From QIAW01 sp035487295 (GTDB lineage: Bacteria; Acidobacteriota; Terriglobia; Terriglobales; Acidobacteriaceae), in contig DATHMH010000014.1 in NCBI GenBank assembly GCA_035487295.1, positions 124,001 to 188,000 of the forward strand: 64,000 nt of DNA. Reading direction: 5' to 3'. The notes under the pieces were generated by a model. That model did not search any database. It was given only the letters and a program-made list of their open reading frames with translations, and had not been told where the DNA came from. Within the stretch, counting starts at the first letter, position 1. Each line of letters begins with the position of its first letter. Made by a program: the position numbers and the translations under genes. This document shows positions 54,533 to 63,235 of this stretch, piece after piece.

Positions 54533-55174
54533 ATGAACATCCGGAAATTCACGCTGGTCTTGCTTGTTGCCTTGCTGCTCTCCACCTGTGTCTTTGCCGC
54601 CGATGAATACAAAATTGATAAGGTTCACAGCACCGTCGGCTTTTCGGTGAAGCACCTGGTCGTCAGCTCTGTCTCGGGGCGGTTTACCGATTTCGACGGC
54701 GCCATTGTCTACGACGACCATGACGTCAGCAAGTCGTCGGTCAAGGTCACCATCCAGGCCGCCAGCATCAACACCGATAACGCCAAGCGCGATGAAGACC
54801 TGCGCGGTCCCAGTTTTCTCGATACCGCCAAATATCCCACCATCACCTTTGAAAGCAAGCAGGTCAAGAAGACTCCGAATGGCCTCGTCGCCGTGGGCAC
54901 GTTGACCATCAAAGACGTTTCCAAAGAGATCGAACTGCCTTTTACCATTAACGGAAAAGTCCGCCTCGGCGATTCAGAGCACCTGGGCGCCGACGCGCAG
55001 ACCAAAATCAATCGCCAGGATTATCACCTGACCTTCAACAAGATGATCGAGGCCGGTCCCATGGTGGGTGATGATGTGAACATCAACCTCACCGTGGATG
55101 CGGTGCGGCCACTGGCCAAGGCGGCACAAAAACAGGAGCAACTAAAAAATCAAGATATCCCGCTTCAGCCATAG
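54533..55174 (+). CDS. YceI-family periplasmic lipid-binding protein
   Basis: 213 residues. Signal peptide is about 1-22 (VLLVALLLSTCVFA). The YceI lipocalin-like fold begins YKIDKVHSTVGFSVKHLVVS and continues with GRFTDFDGAIVYD, RDEDLRGPSFLDTAKYPTIT and the late NRQDYHLTFNK. Family members bind isoprenoid-type lipids. The C-terminal Lys/Gln-rich tail is an addition. Confidence 0.92.
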   Translation: MNIRKFTLVLLVALLLSTCVFAADEYKIDKVHSTVGFSVKHLVVSSVSGRFTDFDGAIVYDDHDVSKSSVKVTIQAASINTDNAKRDEDLRGPSFLDTAKYPTITFESKQVKKTPNGLVAVGTLTIKDVSKEIELPFTINGKVRLGDSEHLGADAQTKINRQDYHLTFNKMIEAGPMVGDDVNINLTVDAVRPLAKAAQKQEQLKNQDIPLQP

Positions 55175-55254
55175 TCTTGATTTTTGTTTTTCTCTCTGTC
55201 TCAGTGAAGCTGTGATGAATTCATTTTTTGGTACAACTCAAAGGCAATTGGCGT

Positions 55255-56550
55255 ATGCGAAAACCATATCTGATTTCAATCGCGATGCTCGCGCTTCTTG
55301 CAGGTTTTGTTTTCCTGCAAGGGTGTCAGTCTGTTGGGGAAATCTTCAAACAGGTTCATTCTGAAAAGACAAGAGCTGCCGAGCCTTCACCACCCACGGT
55401 TGATGCCCAACAGCCGCCGCTGTCTGCTCTAGCTCCAGGCGAGGGTATAGACACTGCCGCCAAAGTTGCCCAGGATGAAATTGACAAGTACACAGCGCAA
55501 GTTTCCGAGCTGCTCAAACAGGAAAAGTTCGACCGGCTCGACCAATTGGCTAGCGAAGCCCGGCAGAGCAAAGCCAGGCTTCCGGGCGGTGGATGGAGGC
55601 TGCACTCGCTCTATCGGTATGGTCTTAGGATGCGTAAGGGGTCTGAAGCAACGGATGATGAATGGCGAGAGCATTTGGCAAAGCTGAAAAGATGGGTCTT
55701 GCTGAAACCGGATTCCATTACCGCCCGCGTGGCATTAGCCGACTCGTACGTAAACTATGGATGGAAAGCCAGAGGCCATGATTATGCGGGTAAGGTAACC
55801 GATCAGGGATGGAAGCTTTTCAGCGAACGCGCCGCGTTGGCGCAAGAAACTTTGGACCAGGCTTCGAACCTGAAAGAGAAGTGTCCGGAATGGTTTGTTG
55901 TAATGCAGGATGTAGCCCTCGTTCAAGGCTGGGAGAAGCCAGATGAGGCTGCGCTATTCGAGAAGGCAACTGCTTTTGAACCGGACTATTACTATTACTA
56001 CAACAAACATGCAAACTACCTCCTGGAAAAATGGTACGGAGCCGAAGGCGAGGCGGGAAGATTTGTTGAACAGGCATCCTCTCGTTTCCCAGGCAAATCG
56101 GGCGACATGCTCTACTTCTTGCTGGCTGCAGATCTCAACTGCAACTGCGCAGATGATCGGGATCACTTGAGTCGGATGTCGTGGCCGCGAATCCAACGGG
56201 GATATGTTGCCCTCAAGGAGCAGTACGGAACTACAACTTTAAGGCTGAACCAGCTTGCGCGCATAGCCATTACATTTGGAGACGCAAAGGTGGCACAGCG
56301 AATGTTCGCGAACATGGGAGAGAACTGGGATAAGGATATCTGGGGAACCAGAGAATACTTTGAAAGCGCCAGGCAATGGAGTGAAAGGTCCTCCAATCTG
56401 CAAACGCCTGAAGGCCGGCGCTACAAAGAACAGACCACCAGCGATTTCGACGCCCGGCTCCCCTCTCCCGCGAACGGATGTTTGGTCGCGAGTGATGCCA
56501 TCACAAATATCGGCATATTCTTACAACTCGATAAAAGTGGAACCGCTTAA
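55255..56550 (+). CDS. lipoprotein of unknown function
   Basis: 431 residues from the ATG at 55255. The lipobox-type signal ends VFLQGCQ, so Cys24 is the likely lipidated residue. The mature part starts with a disordered Pro/Ala stretch, then helical, TPR-like sequence (LLKQEKFDRLDQLASEARQS, ANYLLEKWYGAEGEAGRFVE). It resembles DUF4034-like helical-repeat proteins; assignment uncertain. An NCNCADD segment supplies two Cys. Confidence 0.7.
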   Translation: MRKPYLISIAMLALLAGFVFLQGCQSVGEIFKQVHSEKTRAAEPSPPTVDAQQPPLSALAPGEGIDTAAKVAQDEIDKYTAQVSELLKQEKFDRLDQLASEARQSKARLPGGGWRLHSLYRYGLRMRKGSEATDDEWREHLAKLKRWVLLKPDSITARVALADSYVNYGWKARGHDYAGKVTDQGWKLFSERAALAQETLDQASNLKEKCPEWFVVMQDVALVQGWEKPDEAALFEKATAFEPDYYYYYNKHANYLLEKWYGAEGEAGRFVEQASSRFPGKSGDMLYFLLAADLNCNCADDRDHLSRMSWPRIQRGYVALKEQYGTTTLRLNQLARIAITFGDAKVAQRMFANMGENWDKDIWGTREYFESARQWSERSSNLQTPEGRRYKEQTTSDFDARLPSPANGCLVASDAITNIGIFLQLDKSGTA

Positions 56551-56775
56551 CAGGTGCGGGCTGTTCCATTTAGCTACGCGTGGCCGGCCGGTTTCCCCCG
56601 CGTCTGTCGATGCGATCAATGCATGTTTGGATTCCAAACTCAAAATTGTCGCCTTTGCACCCCCGCCCGCGCCATCTTACTGGGTCAAGAGAACATAAAT
56701 ATAAAACCATAATTTTTTCAGTCACAAAGCTTGCAATCTGCGGCACATCCCCCAGCTTTCGTTTATGCTGGTCGG

Positions 56776-57642
56776 GTGGCGGCCCTCTATCGCGAATGCG
56801 CTGTAATTGATGCGGCTCTGGGGAAGCTGCTCAAAGGCACCATCTTCGCCGGGCGTGTCTATTGCTTTGCCTCCATTGATTCCACCAACTCAGCGTTATT
56901 GCAGGATGCCGCATTAAAAGACGCGTCCGGTTCAGGCCTGCCGGAAGGCACCGTTTACATCGCCGACGAACAAACTGCCGGACGCGGGCGTGGCGGGCAC
57001 ACCTGGCACTCCCCTCCCGGAGTTGGGCTTTATCTTTCTGCGCTACTGCGTCCACATTTGCCGGCAGAGGATGTATTGGGAATCACGCTGGCGGCGGGAA
57101 TTGCTGCCGCCGAAGCCATAGCACAAGTAGCAGAAGTGGAATGCGATGTGCGCTGGCCCAATGATCTGTTGCTGCAAGGCAAAAAAACCGGCGGCATTCT
57201 GACGGAGATGAACTCCAGCAATCGTGGCATGGTCGTAGTCGGCTTCGGAATCAACGTCAACCACAGCACCCTGCCTGCAGAGTTGCAGGAAACGGCGACA
57301 TCGCTTTTGCTGGCCAAGGCTGCGTTAACCGGCGGCGTTTCCTCGAAGCCCTTGCGCATTGACACTGTGGCACTCGCCGTGGCTCTGCTACAATTTTTTG
57401 ACCGTGAGTATCGCCATTTGGCGCAAGCTGGATTGCCGGCTTTGCTGGCCCGCTTTGAGCGGCACTCGTCTTACGCCCGTGGAAAACACGTGGTTGTGGG
57501 TGAAGAAGGCGGTTACGAAGGCATCACCGACGGCCTGGATGAGCGCGGCTTCTTGCGGGTGAAAACCGCAAATGGCATGCGTATCGTGCTCTCGGGCACG
57601 GTAAGGGCAAAGCAACACCAGGGTGACAAAACGGACTCGTAG
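56776..57642 (+). CDS. birA: biotin-[acetyl-CoA-carboxylase] ligase
   Basis: 288 residues from the GTG at 56776 (303 if TTG 56731 is used; no clear ribosome-binding site at either). The catalytic loop is TAGRGRGGHTWHSPPG, the Lys motif KKTGGIL, WPNDLLLQG precedes it, and a small C-terminal SH3-like domain follows. The N-terminal helix-turn-helix of bifunctional BirA is reduced or absent, so it is probably a ligase only. It biotinylates carboxyl-carrier protein. Confidence 0.92.
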   Translation: MAALYRECAVIDAALGKLLKGTIFAGRVYCFASIDSTNSALLQDAALKDASGSGLPEGTVYIADEQTAGRGRGGHTWHSPPGVGLYLSALLRPHLPAEDVLGITLAAGIAAAEAIAQVAEVECDVRWPNDLLLQGKKTGGILTEMNSSNRGMVVVGFGINVNHSTLPAELQETATSLLLAKAALTGGVSSKPLRIDTVALAVALLQFFDREYRHLAQAGLPALLARFERHSSYARGKHVVVGEEGGYEGITDGLDERGFLRVKTANGMRIVLSGTVRAKQHQGDKTDS

Positions 57643-57665
57643 AGACGCAGTTCGCCGCGTCTCCG
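57639..57665. repeat. GAGACG palindromic repeat, copy 2
   Basis: GTAGAGACGCAGTTCGCCGC followed by GTCTCCG, filling nearly all of the 32-bp gap between birA and coaX and overlapping the birA stop. Confidence 0.6.
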
Positions 57666-57674
57666 AAACCTAAC

Positions 57675-58493
57675 ATGCTGCTTGTTCTCGACGTAGGCAA
57701 CACCAACACGGTTCTGGGCGTATACGAACGCACTGCCACCGGTGGCAAGCACGACGTGCTGCGCGCCCACTGGCGCGTGACCACGGTGCGTACCCAAACC
57801 GTGGATGAATACGGCGTGCTCTTCCGCAACCTGTTCTCTATGGAAAACATTGAGGTAGCGGCCGTGCACGGCATCATCATTTCTTCGGTGGTCCCTCCGC
57901 TCGATTCCACCTTGCGCCAGGTTTGCGAAAAATATTTTCAGACCACGCCGCTCTTCGTCGAACCGGGTGTCAAAACGGGAATGCCGGTGCGCTATGAGAA
58001 CCCGGCCGAGGTTGGCGCAGACCGTATTGTGAACGGCGTCGCCGCCTTCGAAAAATATGGCGGCCCCTGCGTTGTCGTGGATTTCGGCACCGCCACCACC
58101 TTCGACGTGGTTTCGGCCAAAGGCGAATATCTGGGCGGAGTCATTACGCCCGGCATCGGTATCTCTGCGGAAGCCCTCTTCCAGCGCACCGCACGCCTGC
58201 AGCGTGTGGATATCCGCAAACCCGATCAGGTCATCGGCACCACCACCGTGAGCAGCATGCAATCCGGCTTGTTCTATGGATACCTGGGGCTGGTGGATGG
58301 CATCCTCGAGCGCCTGATCGTCGAGCTGGGCTCAGGCACGAAGATTGTAGCCACCGGGGGCCTGGCGGCGTTGATCGGTTCCAGCTCAAAATACATCAGC
58401 ACCGTAGATGAACTGCTGACATTGGAGGGCCTGCGCATCATCTATGAGCGCAATGCCCAGCCCCAGGTTAAATCGCGGAAGAGTTCGACTTAG
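57675..58493 (+). CDS. coaX: type III pantothenate kinase
   Basis: 272 residues. The ATP-binding LLVLDVGNTNTVLGVYE is at the N-terminus, GADRIVNGVAAFEKYG in the middle, VVDFGTATTFDVVSAKGEYL after it, and LGGVITPGIGISAEALF. First step of coenzyme A synthesis, needing a monovalent cation. Downstream of birA, a common pairing. Confidence 0.95.
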   Translation: MLLVLDVGNTNTVLGVYERTATGGKHDVLRAHWRVTTVRTQTVDEYGVLFRNLFSMENIEVAAVHGIIISSVVPPLDSTLRQVCEKYFQTTPLFVEPGVKTGMPVRYENPAEVGADRIVNGVAAFEKYGGPCVVVDFGTATTFDVVSAKGEYLGGVITPGIGISAEALFQRTARLQRVDIRKPDQVIGTTTVSSMQSGLFYGYLGLVDGILERLIVELGSGTKIVATGGLAALIGSSSKYISTVDELLTLEGLRIIYERNAQPQVKSRKSST

Positions 58494-58545
58494 AAGTTAT
58501 TTGGGCTCTGTTGACATCCTGGGAAAAATCCCTACTTTTTAAGAG

Positions 58546-58590
58546 TGTCATCCTGAGCGAGGGCGAATGCCCGAGTCGAAGGACCCCGAG
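58546..58590. repeat. dispersed GTCATCCTGAGC repeat, copy 2
   Basis: TGTCATCCTGAGCGAGGGCG continuing to GAGTCGAAGGACCCCGAG. This framework is recalled as a repeat in many soil-bacterial genomes. Relative at 11636-11674. Confidence 0.65.
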
Positions 58591-58637
58591 AATGCCTCGG
58601 TCGCCCCAAGTTGCATCAAGGCATTTTCTGAAGACTC

Positions 58638-59468
58638 TTGCTGAAGAAAGCGACAATCTTAAAGGATGTCAAAAGGGCCAAGATACCTCATAAATATCTA
58701 AATAATCTTAAAGGGCACGGCTTCAATTGTGCCGCAACCGTGGAAAACTACTTCAACTACTTCACCGAAATCGAAGAACACTTCCAGCGTCGCCGGGGAA
58801 CCATCCTGTTGCTCTCCACTTTCGATTGGGCTCTGATCGAAACCTGGAAGGATGCAGGCGTGCCCCTCGAAGCCGTGCTGCGCGGCATTGACGAGGCCTT
58901 TGATAGCTACGATAAGCGTCCCTCGAAAACCCGCAAGGTCAACAGCCTGGCCTATTGCGCCCAGGCCGTACTCGCCGCAGCAGAGGATATGAAAGAGGCA
59001 GCGGTAGGCGCCTCGCCCGATGCCGCTAAGAAACAGGACGACAAATTTACTCCAACGGAAATTGCTGCGTTTCTCAATCGCAATGCCGGCCTTTTGCGCG
59101 AGCGAGTATCTCATCTTCCGGCCTTGGCGCAACCAGCGGTAACAGAAGCGGCCAACTCATTGCATGCATTAGCCGAGCCGCTCGAGAGTAGAGACGTAGC
59201 AAGCTACGTCTCTACCCATCCTCATTTGCGCCTCGAAGAGCTGGAGCAAAGGCTGACCGTGCTGGAAGAAAAAATCTTCGCCGCTCTCACCGCGGCCCAA
59301 TCCGAGCAAGATCTTTTGCAGGTGCGTATCGAGGTTGACCGCGAAATGGCCCCCTACCGCGGCAAAATGAGCGGCAGCCAGATGGAGCAGTTGCGCAAGC
59401 AGTACATCCACAAGCGGCTGCTGGAACGCTACGACCTTCCAAGGCTAAGCCTGTTTTATATGCACTAA
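58638..59468 (+). CDS. unknown protein carrying an in-frame palindromic insert
   Basis: Up to 276 residues from TTG 58638; no ATG or GTG with a good ribosome-binding site is found near the likely start. The core HGFNCAATVENYFNYFTEIE leads into GTILLLSTFDWALIETW, and most of the rest is helical. Residues 184-193 (SRDVASYVST) are encoded by the palindrome at 59188-59215. I recognise no family. No signal peptide or membrane helix. Confidence 0.7.
   Translation: MLKKATILKDVKRAKIPHKYLNNLKGHGFNCAATVENYFNYFTEIEEHFQRRRGTILLLSTFDWALIETWKDAGVPLEAVLRGIDEAFDSYDKRPSKTRKVNSLAYCAQAVLAAAEDMKEAAVGASPDAAKKQDDKFTPTEIAAFLNRNAGLLRERVSHLPALAQPAVTEAANSLHALAEPLESRDVASYVSTHPHLRLEELEQRLTVLEEKIFAALTAAQSEQDLLQVRIEVDREMAPYRGKMSGSQMEQLRKQYIHKRLLERYDLPRLSLFYMH
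59188..59215. repeat. GAGACG palindromic repeat, copy 3, inside a gene
   Basis: GTAGAGACGTAGC-aa-GCTACGTCTCTAC with two perfect 13-bp arms, read in frame in the unknown gene at 58638. Confidence 0.75.
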
Positions 59469-59472
59469 AAAC

Positions 59473-59626
59473 GCAGTTCTCGGTTCTCAGTTCTCAGTTT
59501 TGCTTCTTGAATCACTGGCACGCGGAAGACAATCCACAATTCTTCGCGGGAGCGGCACTGTGCGAGTGCTCATATTCAGTCAGCAGAGGAACACGTTCTT
59601 TCTGAGAACTGAGAACCGAGAACTGC
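59473..59626. mobile_element. 154-bp element bounded by perfect 25-bp inverted repeats
   Basis: The left arm 59473-59497 (begins GCAGTTCTCGGTTCTCAG) is the exact reverse complement of the right arm 59602-59626. 104 bp lie between, with no gene. It fills the gap between a rightward gene and the leftward purH. A related GCAGCTCTCAGTTCTCGG occurs at 35090-35107. MITE-like or a large hairpin terminator. Confidence 0.65.
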
Positions 59627-59629
59627 TCT

Positions 59630-61174
59630 TTAATGTCGGAAGTGCCGTACGCCGGTAAACACCATAGCCAGCCCCAGGCGGTCGGCGGTCGCAATGACCT
59701 TCTGGTCTTGCACCGAGCCTCCCGGCTGGATGATGGCGGTTGCGCCGGCGGCGGCAATTTCTTCCACTCCATCGGGAAAGGGGAAGAAAGCATCGGAGGC
59801 GGCCACAGTTCCGGCCAGTGGAAGCACGGCTTTCATGGCGCCGAGTTTACAGGAGTCAACCCGGCTCATTTGGCCCGCGCCCACGCCCACACTCTGGCCC
59901 TCATTCGCGTACACAATGGCATTGGACTTCACGTGTTTGCACACCTTCCAGGCAAACAGCATGGCGCGAATTTCTTTTTCGCTGGGAGGGCGCTTGCTGA
60001 CAACTTTCAAATCCGCTGCGCTAATGGGATGGTCATCTACATCCTGCACCAGCACCCCGCCGGAAACGTGTTTCAGGGCGCAGCGCATTTCTTTAGGAGT
60101 AATTTCCACCAGCCGCAGGTTCTTTTTGGCGGCAAAGCACTCGCGCGCGTCTTCATTGAAAGCAGGAGCGGCGATGACCTCCACAAAAAGCTTGCAGATT
60201 TCTTCCGCGGTTTCTTTATCCATGGGGCGGTTGAGGCCAATGACTCCACCAAATGCCGAAACCGGATCGGCTTCCAACGCTTTCTTATATGCGGTCACCA
60301 GGTCCGTGCCCGTCGCCGTGCCGCAGGGGTTGGTGTGCTTGATAATGGCGCAGGCCGGCGCGCTGAACTCATGGGCCAGGTCCCAGGCCGCCTGCATGTC
60401 TACGATGTTGTTGTAAGAGAGCTCTTTGCCCTGTAGCTGTCGGCCGCCGGCGATGCCCGTACCCGAACCGTCGGAATACATGGCAGCATGCTGGTGCGGG
60501 TTCTCCCCGTAGCGCAGGTCAAAGACTTTTTGCAGAATGATGCGCAGGGTGTGGGGGAAGTCTTCGTTGGGTTGCATGGAATCGGGCGAAATGCGCTCCA
60601 GCGTACTGGCAATGGCGGAATCATATGCGGCCGTCGTGGCAAAGGCCTTTTGCGCCAGCCGCCAGCGGGTGGCGGGAGAGAGTTGCCCGCCAGACTTTTT
60701 CATCTCTTCGGCAATGCCGGCGTAATCGGTGGGCGAGGTCACCACCGCAACATGCTCAAAGTTCTTGGCTGCCGAGCGAATCATGGATGGCCCGCCAATA
60801 TCGATGTTCTCGATTAGCTCCTCAAAATTCACCCCCGACTTGGCCGCGGTCTGCTCAAAGGCATAAAGGTTCACTACGACCATATCAATACAGGGAATTC
60901 CATGTTCGGCCACGGTGGCGCAATGATCCGGATTATCGCGCCGGTGCAGAATGCCGCCATGCACCTTGGGATGCAGGGTCTTCACCCTTCCACCCAGGAT
61001 TTCGGGAAAGCCGGTCAGCTCAGAGATGTCTTTCACCGCGATGCCGGCCTCGCGCAGCAGCTTGGAGGTGCCGCCGGTAGAGACCAGTTCTACCTTGAGA
61101 GAGGCGAGTTCGCGGGCAAACTCCACCAGTCCGGTTTTGTCGGTAACACTGAGGATGGCGCGTTGGATTTTCAA
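59630..61174 (-). CDS. purH: bifunctional AICAR transformylase / IMP cyclohydrolase
   Basis: 514 residues. The IMP cyclohydrolase half starts with SVTDKTGLVEFARELA, LVSTGGTSKLLREAGI and VKTLHPKVHGGIL. The transformylase half has LRYGENPHQHAAMY, KHTNPCGTATG and the C-terminal DAFFPFPDGVEEIAAAGATA. Last two steps of purine synthesis. Stands alone here. Confidence 0.96.
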   Translation of the reverse strand: MKIQRAILSVTDKTGLVEFARELASLKVELVSTGGTSKLLREAGIAVKDISELTGFPEILGGRVKTLHPKVHGGILHRRDNPDHCATVAEHGIPCIDMVVVNLYAFEQTAAKSGVNFEELIENIDIGGPSMIRSAAKNFEHVAVVTSPTDYAGIAEEMKKSGGQLSPATRWRLAQKAFATTAAYDSAIASTLERISPDSMQPNEDFPHTLRIILQKVFDLRYGENPHQHAAMYSDGSGTGIAGGRQLQGKELSYNNIVDMQAAWDLAHEFSAPACAIIKHTNPCGTATGTDLVTAYKKALEADPVSAFGGVIGLNRPMDKETAEEICKLFVEVIAAPAFNEDARECFAAKKNLRLVEITPKEMRCALKHVSGGVLVQDVDDHPISAADLKVVSKRPPSEKEIRAMLFAWKVCKHVKSNAIVYANEGQSVGVGAGQMSRVDSCKLGAMKAVLPLAGTVAASDAFFPFPDGVEEIAAAGATAIIQPGGSVQDQKVIATADRLGLAMVFTGVRHFRH

Positions 61175-61440
61175 GTCTGGGCTCCAAGGGTCCCGCGGGT
61201 GAGATGCCCCCCGGCGGAAGGTATCCGTTAGGACACCGAACTAGGAATTATAAAGCCACGGCAGCTCCCAGCTCCAAGTTGCAAGCTACAAAGCTGCCAA
61301 CTTTTTAGTCAATGCCATCCTGAGAGCTTGTGACTAATTCATCTTCAATCCACCACAGGCAAGTTCAGTTCTGTACTCGGCTGTGTGGATCGAAGCCGGG
61401 TCAGGTTCCCGCCGCTGTGCGGCGTTGATGAGTTCCGAGT

Positions 61441-61605
61441 TCAGCCTGGATTCTTGCCTTGCCCTGGCTTTCGTGGTTGCCTCATAGCGAAGTGCATCAC
61501 GTTATAGGGCGGCGCACATCGCAAGGCCACGCACTTGGTCTTGTTCAACCCGCGCACAGTAATCTGCGTCAACCCACCAAGCCCGTCCACACACTTCGTT
61601 CCATG
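61441..61605 (-). pseudogene. transposase C-terminal remnant
   Basis: Minus-strand frame ending at the TGA at 61441-61443 reads GGLTQITVRGLNKTKCVALR, then CAPPYNVMHFAM. The G-x-RGL-x-K...YN pattern is like the C-terminal end of DDE (IS1182/IS5-like) transposases. No upstream remainder is present: the frame is lost by about 61605, 38 bp before the next gene. Flanking sequence 61175-61440 shows one AAGCTACAAAGCT repeat (61270-61301). Confidence 0.5.
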
Positions 61606-61642
61606 GTTTAGAATGGGCGGGCCATAGCATTAAGGAGAAAGT

Positions 61643-63019
61643 ATGAAATTCGAAAGCAACGCACGGTCAGCGTTTCTTTCTTTGAAAACCGCTGTTTCAC
61701 GCTGCACAACCGTTTTGCTTTTACTTCCTTTTGCCATCGCACTCTCGGCCGGCGCAGCATCAGCCCAAACCGGACTGGTGGGAATTTTTGGCGGCGGGCC
61801 GTTTTACAACAATGCGGCGAATCATATCGGCGAAATCAGGAATTCCGGCTTTACCGAAGCCATTGTCTGGAGCGTTGAAGTCAGGAGCAACGGCGATTTG
61901 AATCTCAATGGAGACTTTCCCCTGACTTCGAATGGTTCCTATATCGGGAACCAGAAGCACCCAGATTTTCCCGGGAGCCTGGCGAGCCTGAAACAGGGAA
62001 CGGTGAGGAGAATCACGTTCAGCATCGGATCGTCGAATGTTGGTGACTGGCAGGATGTTCAGTCGCTGGTGACTTCCCAGGGCACCGGCCCGAACAGCGT
62101 TCTCTTCAAGGACTTCCAGGCCCTGAAGCAAGCGATCCCGGCAGTGGATGCCATTGATTTTGACGACGAAAACAACTTCGACGCAACCACGACCATTCAG
62201 TTCGCTGTCATGCTGGGCAACCTGGGTTACCACGTCATGCCAGACGCCTTTGACAACAGCGGCTATTGGAAGAGTCTGGTCTCCCAGATCAACAGCCAGC
62301 GTCCGGGCACGGTTGATGGGGTGCATGTGCAGGCATACGCCGGAGGAGCGGGCAACAACCCGTGCTCGGGCTGGAACTTCGGCGCAGTTCCCGTATATGC
62401 GGGGCTGTGGGATCGGAACGACACGCCGAGCCAGGTTCACAGCATCATGAGCAGTTGGCATAGCCAATGCGGCATTACCGGCGGATTCATGTGGCTGTAT
62501 GACGACTTCGTGGGCAACGGCCTTGCGGCGCAATATGCCAGCGCGATCCATAACGCCGTTGGCAGCCCACCACCACCGCCGGTGCTTGCCATCAATGCCG
62601 GAGGACCGGCTGTAAGCCCGTTCGCGGGCGATACGGACTTCGCTGGCGGCACGACCATCAATCATGCCAACTCGATCAATCTGACCGGGGTAACCAATCC
62701 AGCGCCCATGCAGGTGTATCAGACGGCACGGATTGGGAATTTTACCTACACGATTCCGGGATTTGCCGCCGGATCGAGTCATACCGTGCAGCTGCACTTC
62801 GCCGAGACCTATTGGACGGCGGCGGGCAAGCGCAAGTTCAATGTTTCCATTAATGAGACCCAGGTGCTTACCAACTTCGACATCTTTGCAGCGGCGGGCG
62901 CCATGAACAAAGCCGTGATCCAGCAGTTCACGGGCAATGCCAATGGGTCCGGGCAGTACGTGATTCAGTTCACCTCGGTTCTGGATAAATCCCTGGTGAG
63001 CGGAATCGAGGTTCAGTAA
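61643..63019 (+). CDS. secreted GH18-motif protein with C-terminal malectin domain
   Basis: 458 residues with a long signal peptide (about 1-34, LLPFAIALSAGAASAQ). Residues 37-300 look like a TIM-barrel, chitinase-like domain. DAIDFDDE at 169-176 matches the GH18 catalytic DxxDxDxE, with Glu176 as the would-be acid, and GGFMWLYDDF is a late barrel strand. Residues about 310-458 are a malectin-type carbohydrate-binding domain (INAGGPAVSPFAGDTDFAGG, VQLHFAETYW). Probable extracellular glycan hydrolase or binder. AAGGAGA precedes the ATG. Confidence 0.78.
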   Translation: MKFESNARSAFLSLKTAVSRCTTVLLLLPFAIALSAGAASAQTGLVGIFGGGPFYNNAANHIGEIRNSGFTEAIVWSVEVRSNGDLNLNGDFPLTSNGSYIGNQKHPDFPGSLASLKQGTVRRITFSIGSSNVGDWQDVQSLVTSQGTGPNSVLFKDFQALKQAIPAVDAIDFDDENNFDATTTIQFAVMLGNLGYHVMPDAFDNSGYWKSLVSQINSQRPGTVDGVHVQAYAGGAGNNPCSGWNFGAVPVYAGLWDRNDTPSQVHSIMSSWHSQCGITGGFMWLYDDFVGNGLAAQYASAIHNAVGSPPPPPVLAINAGGPAVSPFAGDTDFAGGTTINHANSINLTGVTNPAPMQVYQTARIGNFTYTIPGFAAGSSHTVQLHFAETYWTAAGKRKFNVSINETQVLTNFDIFAAAGAMNKAVIQQFTGNANGSGQYVIQFTSVLDKSLVSGIEVQ

Positions 63020-63037
63020 TTACAGAACCCAATACTT

Positions 63038-63110
63038 GACCATTCAGTTCGCTGTCATGCTGGTCAACCTGGATTACCACGTCATGCCAAACGCCTTTGA
63101 CAACAGCGGA
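63038..63110 (+). pseudogene. 73-bp duplicated fragment of the preceding gene
   Basis: 63038-63110 matches 62191-62263 inside the GH18-motif gene with about four mismatches by eye (for example TGGGCAA versus TGGTCAA). It lies 18 bp after the stop, so a short segment was copied downstream. Confidence 0.8.
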
Positions 63111-63235
63111 TTGTACGAGAGTTGTCCCTAATGAGCGTTGCTATCCTCGACAGCATTCGATTTTGTCTGAAATGTTATTGACCAAAAATTTCACCCAATC
63201 CCAATTCCCGAGCGTCTGATAGCCTACGAACAGCT

